From NCBI GenBank assembly GCA_051025295.1, contig JBMGJV010000018.1: a stretch of 64,000 nt of DNA; one strand, written 5' to 3'. The position numbers were made by a program, and so were the translations under genes. The notes below the pieces were generated by a model that saw only the letters and a program-made list of their open reading frames with translations, ran no database searches and was not told the origin of the DNA. Of the stretch, positions 10,659 through 19,172 are shown one piece after another; positions within the stretch are counted from its first letter, which is position 1, and every line of letters begins with the position of its first letter. This stretch comes from KBS-83 sp051025295. GTDB lineage: Bacteria; Acidobacteriota; Terriglobia; Terriglobales; Acidobacteriaceae.

Positions 10659-12179
10659 ATGCAGCTCGCCCGCATCCTCCCCGAAGTTATCCTCACCCTT
10701 GCCGGCGTGCTGATCATGCTGGTGGATCCGCTGCTCCCTGCCACCGCTCACCGCAGGAGCATCGGCTGGTTCAGCGTCACCGCCATGCTGGCTGCCTTCG
10801 GTGCGAGCGCGTGGCAGCTCTCGCTTGCCCCCGGCACGGCCTACTTCGGCGTCGTGCAGACGGACGCCTTCAGCGGCTTCTTCCACCTGCTGATCTGCGG
10901 CACCGTCCTGGTCGCACTCCTGACCGCGATCGATTCGCTGCGCCCGACCACCGCGGACGTTGGCGAATTCTTTGCGCTCGTTCTCTTCGGCACCGTCGGC
11001 ATGCTGCTGATGACCTCCGCGGTCGAGCTGCTGCTGGTCTTCATCGGGCTTGAGATCTCGTCGATCTCGACATACATCCTCGCCGGCTATCGCCGCCGCA
11101 CCGGCCGCAGCCCCGAGTCGGCCATCAAGTACTTCCTGCTCGGCTCGTTCGCGACTGCCTTCTTCCTCTACGGCATCGCGCTCACCTTCGGGGCCACCGG
11201 CACTACCCGCATCGCAGCCATTGCCGCAGCGCTGCCCACCACGCAGACCCCAATCCTGGCCTGGACCGCGATCGGTCTCATCCTCATCGGGCTCGGGTTT
11301 AAGGTCTCCGCCGCTCCCTTCCACGTGTGGACGCCGGACGTCTACGAGGGCGCGCCGTCGCCCACTGTCGGCCTGATGTCGACCGCGCCCAAGGCCGCCG
11401 CCTTCGCCGTACTGCTCCGCATCTTCTACGGCGCGTACCCGTCGCTCCAGCAGCACTGGTGGGGCCTGTTCTGGGTCATGGCGGCGATCTCGATGACGCT
11501 CGGCAACCTCGCCGCGCTACGCCAGCAGAGTGTGAAGCGCATGCTGGCCTACTCATCGATCGCGCATGCCGGCTACCTGCTGGTCGCGTTCACCAGCTTC
11601 TCGCCCACAGCGATTGCCGCGGCCAGCTTTTACGCGCTCTGCTACGCCGCGATGAACGTCGGCATCTTCGCCATCATCAGTCACGCGGGCGGTTACGAAG
11701 ACACGCTGTGGTCGATCTCCGATTACCGCGGCCTCGCGTATCGCTCACCCGTCCTCGCCGGTGCGATGGCATTCTTCCTGCTCTCGCTGATCGGCATTCC
11801 TTTCACAGGCGGCTTCTTCGCGAAGTTCTATGTCTTCTCCGCGGCGCTGGAGCAGGGCATGACGGGGCTCGCGATCATCGGTCTGATCAACAGTGGTATC
11901 GCGTGCTTCTATTATCTGCGGCTGCTGGTGGCGCTCTACAGCCGGCCTCTTGAGGGAGCACCCGTGCTCGCCGTGCCGCGCATGTCCTTCACACTGGGAC
12001 TGGCCATCCTGCTCTCTGCTTCGGCAACGTTGCTGCTCGGAGTGGTGCCACGCGGCTCGCTCGACCTCGCGCAGCGCGGCGCCCGTACCTTGTTTACGGC
12101 AACTTTCCCGGCCACATTCCCGGTGATCAATCCGGAGCACACGCCGGTCCTGCCGGGGATCGCAGCCACAGCGAAGTAA
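10659..12179 (+). CDS. nuoN: NADH-quinone oxidoreductase subunit N (antiporter-like)
   Basis: A 506-residue antiporter-like subunit and the last gene of the complex I run. The glutamate in LLVFIGLEISSISTYILAGY and the lysine in GLGFKVSAAPFHVWTPDVYEGAP mark the two half-channels, followed by the FKV/HAGYLL motifs of the family. It converges with a minus-strand ABC transporter gene two bases beyond its stop; no hairpin terminator fits between them. Confidence 0.96.
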   Translation: MQLARILPEVILTLAGVLIMLVDPLLPATAHRRSIGWFSVTAMLAAFGASAWQLSLAPGTAYFGVVQTDAFSGFFHLLICGTVLVALLTAIDSLRPTTADVGEFFALVLFGTVGMLLMTSAVELLLVFIGLEISSISTYILAGYRRRTGRSPESAIKYFLLGSFATAFFLYGIALTFGATGTTRIAAIAAALPTTQTPILAWTAIGLILIGLGFKVSAAPFHVWTPDVYEGAPSPTVGLMSTAPKAAAFAVLLRIFYGAYPSLQQHWWGLFWVMAAISMTLGNLAALRQQSVKRMLAYSSIAHAGYLLVAFTSFSPTAIAAASFYALCYAAMNVGIFAIISHAGGYEDTLWSISDYRGLAYRSPVLAGAMAFFLLSLIGIPFTGGFFAKFYVFSAALEQGMTGLAIIGLINSGIACFYYLRLLVALYSRPLEGAPVLAVPRMSFTLGLAILLSASATLLLGVVPRGSLDLAQRGARTLFTATFPATFPVINPEHTPVLPGIAATAK

Positions 12180-12181
12180 GC

Positions 12182-12880
12182 CTACTCCGTCTTCAGCCGC
12201 AGGTCGCGCCGTTCGAACAACCGGACCGCTCCCTCGAAGATGAACGCTGACAGCAGCAGCGCCTCAAAGGCTGCAGCAGCGTAGAGCGTGGCAGTCACGT
12301 CGACCGTCGAGTTGGCGGGCGATCCTGTCCCACTCATCAATCCATGCAGCACGCGACCCAGCGCGGCGTGATCTGCCGATGCCGAGAGCAGTGGCAAGCC
12401 CACCGCTCCCATGCTGACCACGCCGGCCAGCACCCCAGGCAGCACCAGCGATAGCAGCACGCTGAGCGACGCCGTGACCGCCGCAACCAACAACAAGGCA
12501 GCGAGCACCCGCGCGATCTCGTCACCGGGAATGCGTAGCAGGGTCGACGTGAGCGCAAGGTCAGCAAGATAGGCAAGCAGCGGCAGCATGGCCGTTAGCC
12601 ACAGCGCGAGCATGTACTGACGTCGGCTCACCTGCCGCGAAAGCACGAGGACGATGCGACGGGAGCGCTGCTCGTTTCCGATCAGCGAGCCACCCGTGAA
12701 CGCGACCAGTGCGAGGCCGTAAATAGCCTGCTGGGCCAGCGCCGCCGACGACTCATCGAGCCCCGGGTGCAGGCCGCCGGCCAGCAGCAGCGCAGCCATC
12801 GCCCACGGCCACACCGCCAGCAGCAGCCATAACCAGCGGTTCATCCACAGCAGTTCACGCGCGATGACGAGGCTCTTCAT
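12182..12880 (-). CDS. ABC transporter permease protein (ABC-2-like)
   Basis: A 232-residue integral membrane protein with about six hydrophobic segments, starting MKSLVIARELLWMNRWLWLLL. The pattern (two leading helices, a cytosolic IGNEQRSRRIVLVLSRQVSRRQYM segment, then paired helices) fits the permease half of an ABC-2-type exporter. Its ATG overlaps the TGA of the ATPase gene (ATGA), so the two are translated together. The open frame continues upstream inside the ATPase gene, but those residues are the ATPase read in another frame. The substrate cannot be told from the sequence. Confidence 0.85.
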   Translation of the reverse strand: MKSLVIARELLWMNRWLWLLLAVWPWAMAALLLAGGLHPGLDESSAALAQQAIYGLALVAFTGGSLIGNEQRSRRIVLVLSRQVSRRQYMLALWLTAMLPLLAYLADLALTSTLLRIPGDEIARVLAALLLVAAVTASLSVLLSLVLPGVLAGVVSMGAVGLPLLSASADHAALGRVLHGLMSGTGSPANSTVDVTATLYAAAAFEALLLSAFIFEGAVRLFERRDLRLKTE

Positions 12881-13785
12881 CGCTGTGGCGCCTCGGCTGT
12901 ACTGGTGACAGCCGCTGGATCGCCGGTCAGCTTCAGAAAGAGTTCGGTCAGGTCGCGACCGCGCGGGGTGACGCTCAGCAGAGTGCCACCGCAGCGCCAC
13001 GCCGACTCGATCAGTTCGCGTACATCTTCCTGGAGCACGCGCCAGACGCCGTTCACTCCCTGTCCCCATCGCGCAGTGAACGTGGCATCTGCGCGGACAT
13101 CGCACAACGCCACCTCGAGTTCGTGCGCACCGCCAAGCAAGTCGCTCAGGCTCCCGGAACCGACGAGTCGGCCCTTGCGCAACACAAGGACGCGATCGCT
13201 CACCAGCGCGACTTCATTCAACTGGTGCGAACTGAGCAGGATCGCTACTCCCTCTGCCCGCAACTCCTGCAGCAGCGTGCGGATCTCGACCACGCCCTGC
13301 GGATCGAGTGCTGCCGCGGGCTCATCGAGAATCAGCACGCGCGGCCGGTGAATCAGCGCCATCGCCATGGCGAGCCGCTGCTGCATGCCGCGCGAGAAGC
13401 GCCGCACGTCGCGCTTCCGCTCAGTCAGCCCGACGCGATCAAGCACCTGCTCCATCTCTGTCGCGGAGGCATTCGTGCCGTTGAGCCGCGCTGCAAAGCG
13501 CAGTGCTGCGATCGCCTTGCCGCCGAAGAAGACGGGTGCATCCGGAACGAAGCCGAGATGCTGTCGTGCCTGCGCATTGCTGAAGGGTCGGCCCGCGAGC
13601 GTGCCAGTGCCGTTGGTCGGCCTCAGGAAGCCGACCGCAATCTGTATTGCGGTGGTCTTGCCAGCGCCGTTTGGTCCGAGCAGTCCCAGTACCTCTCCCG
13701 GCGCAAGCGTGAAGCTCACACCGTCGAGCGCGACTGCGGATCCGAACCGCTTACCAATGCCGTCGAAGACCAGCGCGGGTTCCAT
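12877..13785 (-). CDS. ABC transporter ATP-binding protein
   Basis: A 302-residue nucleotide-binding subunit. Walker A is GPNGAGKTT, the signature motif is SRGMQQRLAMAMALIH, Walker B is RVLILDEPAAALDP, and the switch histidine lies in ILLSSHQLNEV. The C-terminal ~80 residues after the ATPase core are typical of ABC-2-type exporter ATPases (drug, polysaccharide or lipid export), but the cargo is unknown. The start chosen is MEPALVFDGIGKRFG at 13785; an ATG three codons earlier (13794) is possible. It pairs with the downstream permease. Confidence 0.92.
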   Translation of the reverse strand: MEPALVFDGIGKRFGSAVALDGVSFTLAPGEVLGLLGPNGAGKTTAIQIAVGFLRPTNGTGTLAGRPFSNAQARQHLGFVPDAPVFFGGKAIAALRFAARLNGTNASATEMEQVLDRVGLTERKRDVRRFSRGMQQRLAMAMALIHRPRVLILDEPAAALDPQGVVEIRTLLQELRAEGVAILLSSHQLNEVALVSDRVLVLRKGRLVGSGSLSDLLGGAHELEVALCDVRADATFTARWGQGVNGVWRVLQEDVRELIESAWRCGGTLLSVTPRGRDLTELFLKLTGDPAAVTSTAEAPQR

Positions 13786-13852
13786 GGCTGCCATCCTAGC
13801 TGTCTCGTTCTCGGGCGCGACAGCCCGCGTTCCAGAACGTCTCCGGGCATGC

Positions 13853-13884
13853 AAAAGCCCCCGGCCATGAGGAGCCGGGGGCCC
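13853..13884 (-). terminator. Rho-independent terminator after atpE
   Basis: Perfect 9-base arms (13857-13865 and 13874-13882) with an 8-base loop; on the minus strand the stem is followed by TTTT. It lies 20-50 bases past the atpE stop and so closes the F0 operon before the ABC transporter genes. Confidence 0.8.
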
Positions 13885-13902
13885 TTGTGCGAAACCGCAG
13901 TC

Positions 13903-14217
13903 CTAGCGAGCGTTGACCTTCACGAAGATGATGACGAGCGTGAACAGTGAGAGCGACTCGATGAAGGCTAGACCCAGCGTGAGCAGTAGCAGGATGCCGG
14001 GGCGTGCGCCGGGATTGCGCGCCAGCGCCTCAGTGGCCGATGCTGTCGCACGACCCTGACCGAGGCCGCAAAGGCCGGCCGCCAGGCCCATGCCGATGCC
14101 GGCTGCGATCGAGGTGAGGCCGACGGCCATGCCGTTGCCGCCGCCGTCCTGTGCGAATGCCGGAGCCGCCAGGAACAGGATGCTCAGCAGCGAGAAGAGG
14201 ATTTGCAGTTTCCGCAT
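13903..14217 (-). CDS. atpE: ATP synthase F0 subunit c
   Basis: A 104-residue proteolipid that forms the rotor ring of ATP synthase. Two hydrophobic hairpin helices are visible; the first contains GLGQGRATASATEALARNPGA with the conserved RNP-type loop, the second carries the ion-binding glutamate in GLAFIESLSLF. A signal-peptide-like leader (ILFSLLSILFLAAPAFAQ) precedes the mature part, making it longer than the ~80 residues of E. coli. The ATG at 14217 is preceded by GGAG. The ring residues include Q in GQG and S after the glutamate, but F where the sodium-type ring has Y, so proton use is the safer reading. Confidence 0.95.
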   Translation of the reverse strand: MRKLQILFSLLSILFLAAPAFAQDGGGNGMAVGLTSIAAGIGMGLAAGLCGLGQGRATASATEALARNPGARPGILLLLTLGLAFIESLSLFTLVIIFVKVNAR

Positions 14218-14350
14218 TGTAGTTCTCCGTTGCCCCCGGAATTGGTCCGTCAGTGGGTGGTTGATGCTCACCGTGCTGGCACCCTCACGCTCACGGCCGA
14301 TGCAGACAAGGCGGTGGCGGCTCCCTGTCTGAAATGTCGGTACGCTCGCT

Positions 14351-15085
14351 CTAGTGCTCGTGCGCCGTCGCCTGCGCGACATAGATCAGCGCCAGCAGCA
14401 TGAAGACGTACGCCTGAATGACAGAGACGCCAAGGTGCATGCCCAGGAAGACAGCGGGCAATGCCACCGGCACGAGCGAGAAAAAGACGAGCGTCACCAT
14501 GTCACCGGCAAACATGTTCGCGTAGAGACGAACCGTGAGCGACAGGATGCGGGCGAGGTGCGAGATGATCTCAATCGGGAGCATCAGCCAGGAGATCCAC
14601 CAGATCGGCCCCAGGAAGTGCTTCAGGTGGCCGATAGGTCCCTGCTCGCGAACACCGTGGTAGTTGTAGTACAGAAACGTGATCGTCGCGACGCCGAGCG
14701 GCACCCAGGGCTTCGCTGTAGGCGAGATGAAGCCGGGCAGCAGCCCGAGCAGATTGCTGAGCAGAATAAAGATGAAGACGCACGTGACGAACGGGACATA
14801 CCGCTCGGAGCCGTGCCCGACGATCGAGTCCGCCTGCTCGGTAACGAATTCGTTCAGCATCTCGGCGATGTGCTGCACCGGGCCGGGCTTCTCCACGCTC
14901 AACGTCGCGCGGACCAGGACGAAGAACAGAAGCAGAACGAAGAAGACCACCAGTTCCATCGCGACCGAGTTCTCGATCGGCGCCTGCGCGTAGTGCGGAT
15001 GCACATGGAACAGGGCCAGGATCGCATTGGCGATGCCGGCGAAGTAGTGGTTCAGAAAGGCGGTAAATGGGAGCTGAACTGGCAT
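14351..15085 (-). CDS. atpB: ATP synthase F0 subunit a
   Basis: A 244-residue stator subunit that provides the half-channels beside the c-ring. The essential arginine is in ILSLTVRLYANMFAGD, followed by a C-terminal pair of helices with GVSVIQAYVFMLLALIY. The N-terminal part has LFFVLVRATLSVEKPGPVQH and GLLPGF typical of the family. It is preceded by two small membrane proteins and followed after 133 bases by atpE. The F1 genes and the b subunit are not in the window. Confidence 0.95.
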   Translation of the reverse strand: MPVQLPFTAFLNHYFAGIANAILALFHVHPHYAQAPIENSVAMELVVFFVLLLFFVLVRATLSVEKPGPVQHIAEMLNEFVTEQADSIVGHGSERYVPFVTCVFIFILLSNLLGLLPGFISPTAKPWVPLGVATITFLYYNYHGVREQGPIGHLKHFLGPIWWISWLMLPIEIISHLARILSLTVRLYANMFAGDMVTLVFFSLVPVALPAVFLGMHLGVSVIQAYVFMLLALIYVAQATAHEH

Positions 15086-15151
15086 GGCGTCGGTAGCGTT
15101 TCCGGGTCCGTCAGTGGTTCTTGTCGAGATGCGGATGAGGCAGGATCGGCG

Positions 15152-15586
15152 CTAGAGAGACCAGGCGCGCAGCAGTCGAATGGATTCGATCAACAGCGCC
15201 ACCACGGCCAGCCCCAGGCCCGCGCAGAGCGCGTAAACCGAGCCCTCCAAACTCCTAAGGCTAACATAAAGAAGCGCTCCGGCCGCGACGAGGCGGATGA
15301 AAAACCAGATCAAGACACCGGCGATCGGCTTCGCTGCGCGGCCTTCGTCAAAGCGGCTCAGCACCGCCAGCATCAGCCGCTGCGACTCGTAAAGACCAGT
15401 CGCTGCGATCACAGCGCCGACTGCGAACAACGCACCAGAGCGCCAGCCCAGCGTGAGCCAGACCACCACCGCTCCAACAGCACCCAGCACACCGACCCAG
15501 CGCAGTGCACGCATCAGCGTGGTTCGCAAATCCTGCTCGGTAAAGTCGGCCAGCGTATTGGGCTCTGATCCGGTCACTATTGTCAT
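15152..15586 (-). CDS. ATP synthase subunit I-like membrane protein
   Basis: A 144-residue protein with four hydrophobic segments (VGVLGAVGAVVVWLTLGW, GALFAVGAVIAATGLY, AGVLIWFFIRLVAAGALLYV, GLGLAVVALLIESI). Sequence similarity to characterised AtpI is weak, but size, topology and location directly upstream of atpB match the subunit I position, where such proteins assist c-ring assembly. It begins 11 bases after the previous gene, so both belong to one transcript. Confidence 0.7.
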   Translation of the reverse strand: MTIVTGSEPNTLADFTEQDLRTTLMRALRWVGVLGAVGAVVVWLTLGWRSGALFAVGAVIAATGLYESQRLMLAVLSRFDEGRAAKPIAGVLIWFFIRLVAAGALLYVSLRSLEGSVYALCAGLGLAVVALLIESIRLLRAWSL

Positions 15587-15597
15587 TGTCGCAGGGC

Positions 15598-15852
15598 CTA
15601 GTCTTCCTTTGTCTGCTTGAGCACGACGCGGAAGATCTCAACGAAGCCCGCAGCCGCACCAACGAGCAGGCCGGCGATGTAGATCCAGTGCTGATGCAGC
15701 CAGTGGTCCAGCAGCCGGCCGATGCCCCCCCCCACCAGCGTGCCTACAGGCAGCATCAGTGCAAGCTGGATCATGCTCTCCACCTGCACCAGCGATTTCA
15801 CGGTATCGTTGCCGCGCTTGGTCTGCTTCTCTGGTTGTTCGTCGCTCGTCAC
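15598..15852 (-). CDS. AtpZ/AtpI-family small membrane protein
   Basis: An 84-residue protein with two helices (MIQLALMLPVGTLVGGGIGRLLD and WIYIAGLLVGAAAGFVEIFR), the layout of the AtpZ/AtpI proteins that stand first in many F0 operons and are linked to assembly or Mg/Ca transport. I favour the GTG start at 15852 (VTSDEQPEKQ); an ATG at 15894 and one at 15939 extend the frame but run into the divergent promoter region. First gene of the minus-strand atp block, divergent from lysS. Confidence 0.75.
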   Translation of the reverse strand: MTSDEQPEKQTKRGNDTVKSLVQVESMIQLALMLPVGTLVGGGIGRLLDHWLHQHWIYIAGLLVGAAAGFVEIFRVVLKQTKED

Positions 15853-15942
15853 TTGGTGTTGTGGCCTCGCCTGACCTCGGCTGTTATACAACATCCGCTC
15901 GCTATACTGGCCTGTTCCGCACCTCTTCACCAAGGACATCGA

Positions 15943-17472
15943 GTGTTCGAGTCAGAGTTCGAACGCAGCCTGTTTGCGCTGCGCCAGGAGAAGCTGCAGC
16001 AGATTGCCGCCCTGGGCCATGCTCCCTACCCCAATCACTACCGCACCACACACGAGATACCCGCGCTGCGCCTGGCTTACAACGGCTGGGCGGCGGAACA
16101 GTTCGAGGCAGAGCGCGTCGAGGTCTCAATCGCCGGCCGCATCATGGCGATCCGCGCGCAGGGCAAGGCAGGTTTCGCACAACTGCAGCAGGGCGGCGAA
16201 CGCCTGCAGATCTATGTCCGGCTCGACGCAGTCGGCGAGCAGACCTTCCAGCTCTACAAGCTGCTCGATATCGGCGACCACATTGGCGTGACCGGGTATC
16301 TCTTCCGCACCCGCACTGGCGAGCTGACCGTGCACGTCGAGACGATCACCTTCCTTACGAAGGCGATGTTCCCGCTGCCGGAGAAATATCACGGGCTCTC
16401 CGACGTCGAACTGCGCTATCGTCAGCGCTATCTCGACCTGTTCATGAACGTCGATGTCCGCGCTGTGTTTCTCAAGCGTGCTCAGGTGCTGCGGGCGCTG
16501 CGCCGCTTCTTCGACGACCGCGGCTACATCGAGGTCGAGACGCCCATGATGCACTCGATCGCCGGTGGCGCGGCGGCACGGCCGTTTGTGACGCACCACA
16601 ACGCCCTCGATCTCTCGCTGTTTCTGCGCATCGCGCCGGAGCTCTACCTCAAGCGGCTGGTCGTCGGCGGACTGGACCGTGTCTATGAGATCAATCGTAA
16701 CTTTCGGAATGAGGGAATATCGACTCAGCACAATCCCGAGTTCACGATGCTTGAGTTCTACCAGGCTTACGCGAACTACCACGACCTGATGGAACTGACC
16801 GAAGAGCTGGTGCGCGCTGTCGCCATGGAAGTGAACGGGACGATGCTGACCGAGTTCAACGGCCACAGCATCGACCTGGCGCAGTGGAAGCGCTACTCCA
16901 TGCGGGAGGCGATTGCGGCCTTCTGGCCTGGAGCGGCTGGCACTGCTCCGGAGAGGACAGAGTTCGACAGCGCAGAATCCGTGCTCGCGCTCGTCGCACG
17001 CGCGCGAAATGCCGGAGTGAACGTGCCAGTCGAGGCCGGCGAGCCAGTGGGCAAAACCATCGCCAGCTTGTTCGAGGCAGTCGCAGAGGAGCACCTCGTC
17101 CAGCCGACAATCATCTACGACTTCCCTCTTGCGGTCTCACCGCTGTCGAAGGTGAAGCCGGATGAGCCGGACTGGGTCGAGCGCTTTGAGTTCTATATCG
17201 GCGGCTTTGAGGTCGGGAATGCCTTCAGCGAGCTGAACGATCCTGTTGATCAGCAGCGCCGGTTCGAGCAGCAGCTTGCTGAACGGCAGCGCGGCGATGA
17301 AGAGGCGTTCCAGGCAGATGAGGATTATGTACGAGCGCTCGCCTACGGGTTGCCGCCGACCGGTGGCGAAGGCATCGGCATCGATCGGCTCACCATGATC
17401 CTCACCGGCGCACGGTCAATCCGCGATGTGATCCTGTTCCCGCTCATGCGCCCCGCGCATGAGGCCGAGTGA
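15943..17472 (+). CDS. lysS: Lysyl-tRNA synthetase (class II)
   Basis: A 509-residue class II enzyme that charges tRNA-Lys. The OB-fold anticodon-binding domain lies at about residues 45-165, then class II motif 1 (RRFFDDRGYIEVETPMMHSIAGGAAARPF), motif 2 (RVYEINRNFRNEGISTQHNPEFTMLEFYQAY, quoted in part) and motif 3 near the C-terminus (GIGIDRLTMILTG). The upstream frame is open but residues before 15943 have no LysS character. The GTG at 15943 has AAGGA seven bases upstream and gives FESEFERSLFALRQEKL. Divergent from the atp genes. Confidence 0.95.
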   Translation: MFESEFERSLFALRQEKLQQIAALGHAPYPNHYRTTHEIPALRLAYNGWAAEQFEAERVEVSIAGRIMAIRAQGKAGFAQLQQGGERLQIYVRLDAVGEQTFQLYKLLDIGDHIGVTGYLFRTRTGELTVHVETITFLTKAMFPLPEKYHGLSDVELRYRQRYLDLFMNVDVRAVFLKRAQVLRALRRFFDDRGYIEVETPMMHSIAGGAAARPFVTHHNALDLSLFLRIAPELYLKRLVVGGLDRVYEINRNFRNEGISTQHNPEFTMLEFYQAYANYHDLMELTEELVRAVAMEVNGTMLTEFNGHSIDLAQWKRYSMREAIAAFWPGAAGTAPERTEFDSAESVLALVARARNAGVNVPVEAGEPVGKTIASLFEAVAEEHLVQPTIIYDFPLAVSPLSKVKPDEPDWVERFEFYIGGFEVGNAFSELNDPVDQQRRFEQQLAERQRGDEEAFQADEDYVRALAYGLPPTGGEGIGIDRLTMILTGARSIRDVILFPLMRPAHEAE

Positions 17473-17610
17473 GGGGGACTGGCCTTCGTGCACACTCGGG
17501 CAGCGATAGTCAAAGGATTCAGTGTGCACACGTGGTGCCGAGGTGAGCTCAATGCGGCACTGAGTATGCGCTCGCGTCCACTAAGCCATAGGCAGAAGAG
17601 GTACTGCGCA

Positions 17611-17630
17611 GCGCCGCAAAGCGGCGCTTT
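17611..17630 (+). terminator. Possible terminator after lysS
   Basis: A 7-base GC-rich stem (GCGCCGC/GCGGCGC) with an AAA loop and a short TTT tail, about 140 bases after the lysS stop and 50 before the convergent regulator's stop. The U tract is short, so termination may be weak. Confidence 0.4.
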
Positions 17631-17679
17631 AGACGGCTGCTTCGGCGCAGGGCCTGCTTGGGAGCAGGATTCCTACAAC

Positions 17680-18090
17680 TTAGCGGCTGACCTTACCCGC
17701 GCGCTTGACCAAAGTGGCCAGCGTGATCTTCTCCAACTCAGACTCGAAGGCGCGATGGCAGTCCTTGTAGGCCTTCCCGATCGCAGCGTGGATCTTGTTC
17801 GCCACCGCACCGCTGCTCTTCGGCAGGTTCAGCTTGGTGCTCGTATCGAGCGCGCGATGCACATCAGCCAGCGTGATCGTCTTGGCGGGCTTGGTCAGCC
17901 GCGAACCGCCGGACGGACCTTTCTGGCTGACGATCAGATCTGCCTGCTGAAGGGAGGAGAGAATGCGACGAATCACGACAGGGTTCGTATGCAGTATCTC
18001 TGCCAGATCCGCGGAGGTCTGTAGCGACTCTCCCTGCGACAGAAGAACGAGAATGTGAACGCCGGTGACGAAGCGTGTGTTGGCTGCCAT
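17680..18090 (-). CDS. Rrf2-family transcriptional regulator
   Basis: A 136-residue winged-helix protein. The N-terminal helix-turn-helix reads TSADLAEILHTNPVVIRRILSSLQ and the wing is QKGPSGGSRLTKPAKTITLADVHRAL, both characteristic of the Rrf2 family. The three-cysteine cluster that binds [2Fe-2S] in IscR/NsrR-type members is absent (one cysteine, KDCHRAF), so it belongs with the cluster-free members of unknown ligand. I chose MAANTRFVTG at 18090; the upstream 12 residues of the open frame do not fit. It converges with lysS; the target is unknown. Confidence 0.88.
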   Translation of the reverse strand: MAANTRFVTGVHILVLLSQGESLQTSADLAEILHTNPVVIRRILSSLQQADLIVSQKGPSGGSRLTKPAKTITLADVHRALDTSTKLNLPKSSGAVANKIHAAIGKAYKDCHRAFESELEKITLATLVKRAGKVSR

Positions 18091-18261
18091 AAGCGAAACG
18101 CTACCATAAAAAAAGACTTTATTCACTCGGAACGGGTCGTCACATTAGTTTCGTAACTCAGCCCGGGGGTCATCTGCACAAAGCGTCCCTCTCGCCGCAT
18201 CTCAGTGCGTCCAATCGCTCCTGTCAGACCGTTGTAGTTACTTAAGAAAGGCCGTTCAAGC

Positions 18262-19059
18262 GTGAAAGTTCTGTTTGTTGGAGACGTATTCGGAAGTCCC
18301 GGCCGACGCGTGGTCCGGGAGCATCTGCCACACCTCATTCGTGAGCGAGAGATCGATCTCGTCGTCGTCAATGCAGAGAATTCTGCCGGCGGGTTCGGTG
18401 TCACACCGGCCATCGCCGAGGAGCTGTTTGACCTCGGCGCGCACGTGCTCACCACGGGCAATCATGTGTGGGATAAACGCGAGATCATCGACTATATGAA
18501 CTCTGCATCTGCGGAAAGCGATGTTCGTGCGCGCCGCGTCGTGCGTCCCGCCAACTACGCTGCCGGCACTCCCGGGCACGGCGTTTACGAGGGCACGCTG
18601 CCCTCCGGCGTGCGCTATGCCGTCATCAATCTGCAGGGCCGGGTCTTCATGGCCTCCAATGAAGATCCCTTCCGTACCGCGGACCGGCTGCTGGCACAAA
18701 TTCAGGCCAGGGTAATCCTCGTGGACTTTCACGCGGAGGCCACATCTGAGAAGGTGGCGCTGGGCTGGTATCTGGATGGGAAGGTTACCGCTGTGCTCGG
18801 TACGCATACTCATGTGCCAACAGCGGACGAGCGCGTGTTACCAAACGGCACGGCCTATCAGACAGATGTGGGCATGAGCGGCCCCTATGACGGCGTTATC
18901 GGCGTCGAAAAGGATCAAGTTATACAACGTTTTCTCAGCGGTATGCCGGGCAAGTTCGAGCCTGCGCGGGGCGATGCGCGGCTTTGTGCCTTGCTCATCG
19001 AATGCGATGCGCAGACCGGACGCGCAACGTCTGTCCAGAGACTCAGCCTCGGAGAATAA
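18262..19059 (+). CDS. YmdB-family metallophosphoesterase (cyclic-nucleotide phosphodiesterase)
   Basis: A 265-residue calcineurin-like phosphoesterase of the YmdB (TIGR00282) type. Metal ligands are visible in GDVFGSPGR, VNAENSAGGFG, TTGNHVWDKREI, VDFHAEATSEK and GTHTHVPTADE. In Bacillus, YmdB hydrolyses 2',3'- and 3',5'-cyclic nucleotides and affects biofilm and motility choices. Start is a GTG at 18262 (GTGAAAGTT) with an AGAAAGG upstream. In many genomes this gene neighbours rny, which is not found here. Confidence 0.93.
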   Translation: MKVLFVGDVFGSPGRRVVREHLPHLIREREIDLVVVNAENSAGGFGVTPAIAEELFDLGAHVLTTGNHVWDKREIIDYMNSASAESDVRARRVVRPANYAAGTPGHGVYEGTLPSGVRYAVINLQGRVFMASNEDPFRTADRLLAQIQARVILVDFHAEATSEKVALGWYLDGKVTAVLGTHTHVPTADERVLPNGTAYQTDVGMSGPYDGVIGVEKDQVIQRFLSGMPGKFEPARGDARLCALLIECDAQTGRATSVQRLSLGE

Positions 19060-19172
19060 CTCCATACCTAGGGAAAACCCTTGGCGCGGCAATGCCGTCC
19101 TACTCATATCGAGTCGCCTCGCTGCTGTCGTCGGCTGCGTCCCAACTCTCAACATCAGACGCATCTAACGAA

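Noticed and set aside
14354..15568. Plus-strand 404-codon open frame across atpB
   Set aside because: Antisense shadow; charged low-complexity protein with no family character.
15880..15910. Divergent promoter pair between atpZ-like gene and lysS
   Set aside because: TATACT (15903-15908) and TATAAC-like -10 boxes exist on the two strands, but neither has a plausible -35 at the proper distance, so I did not list them as features.
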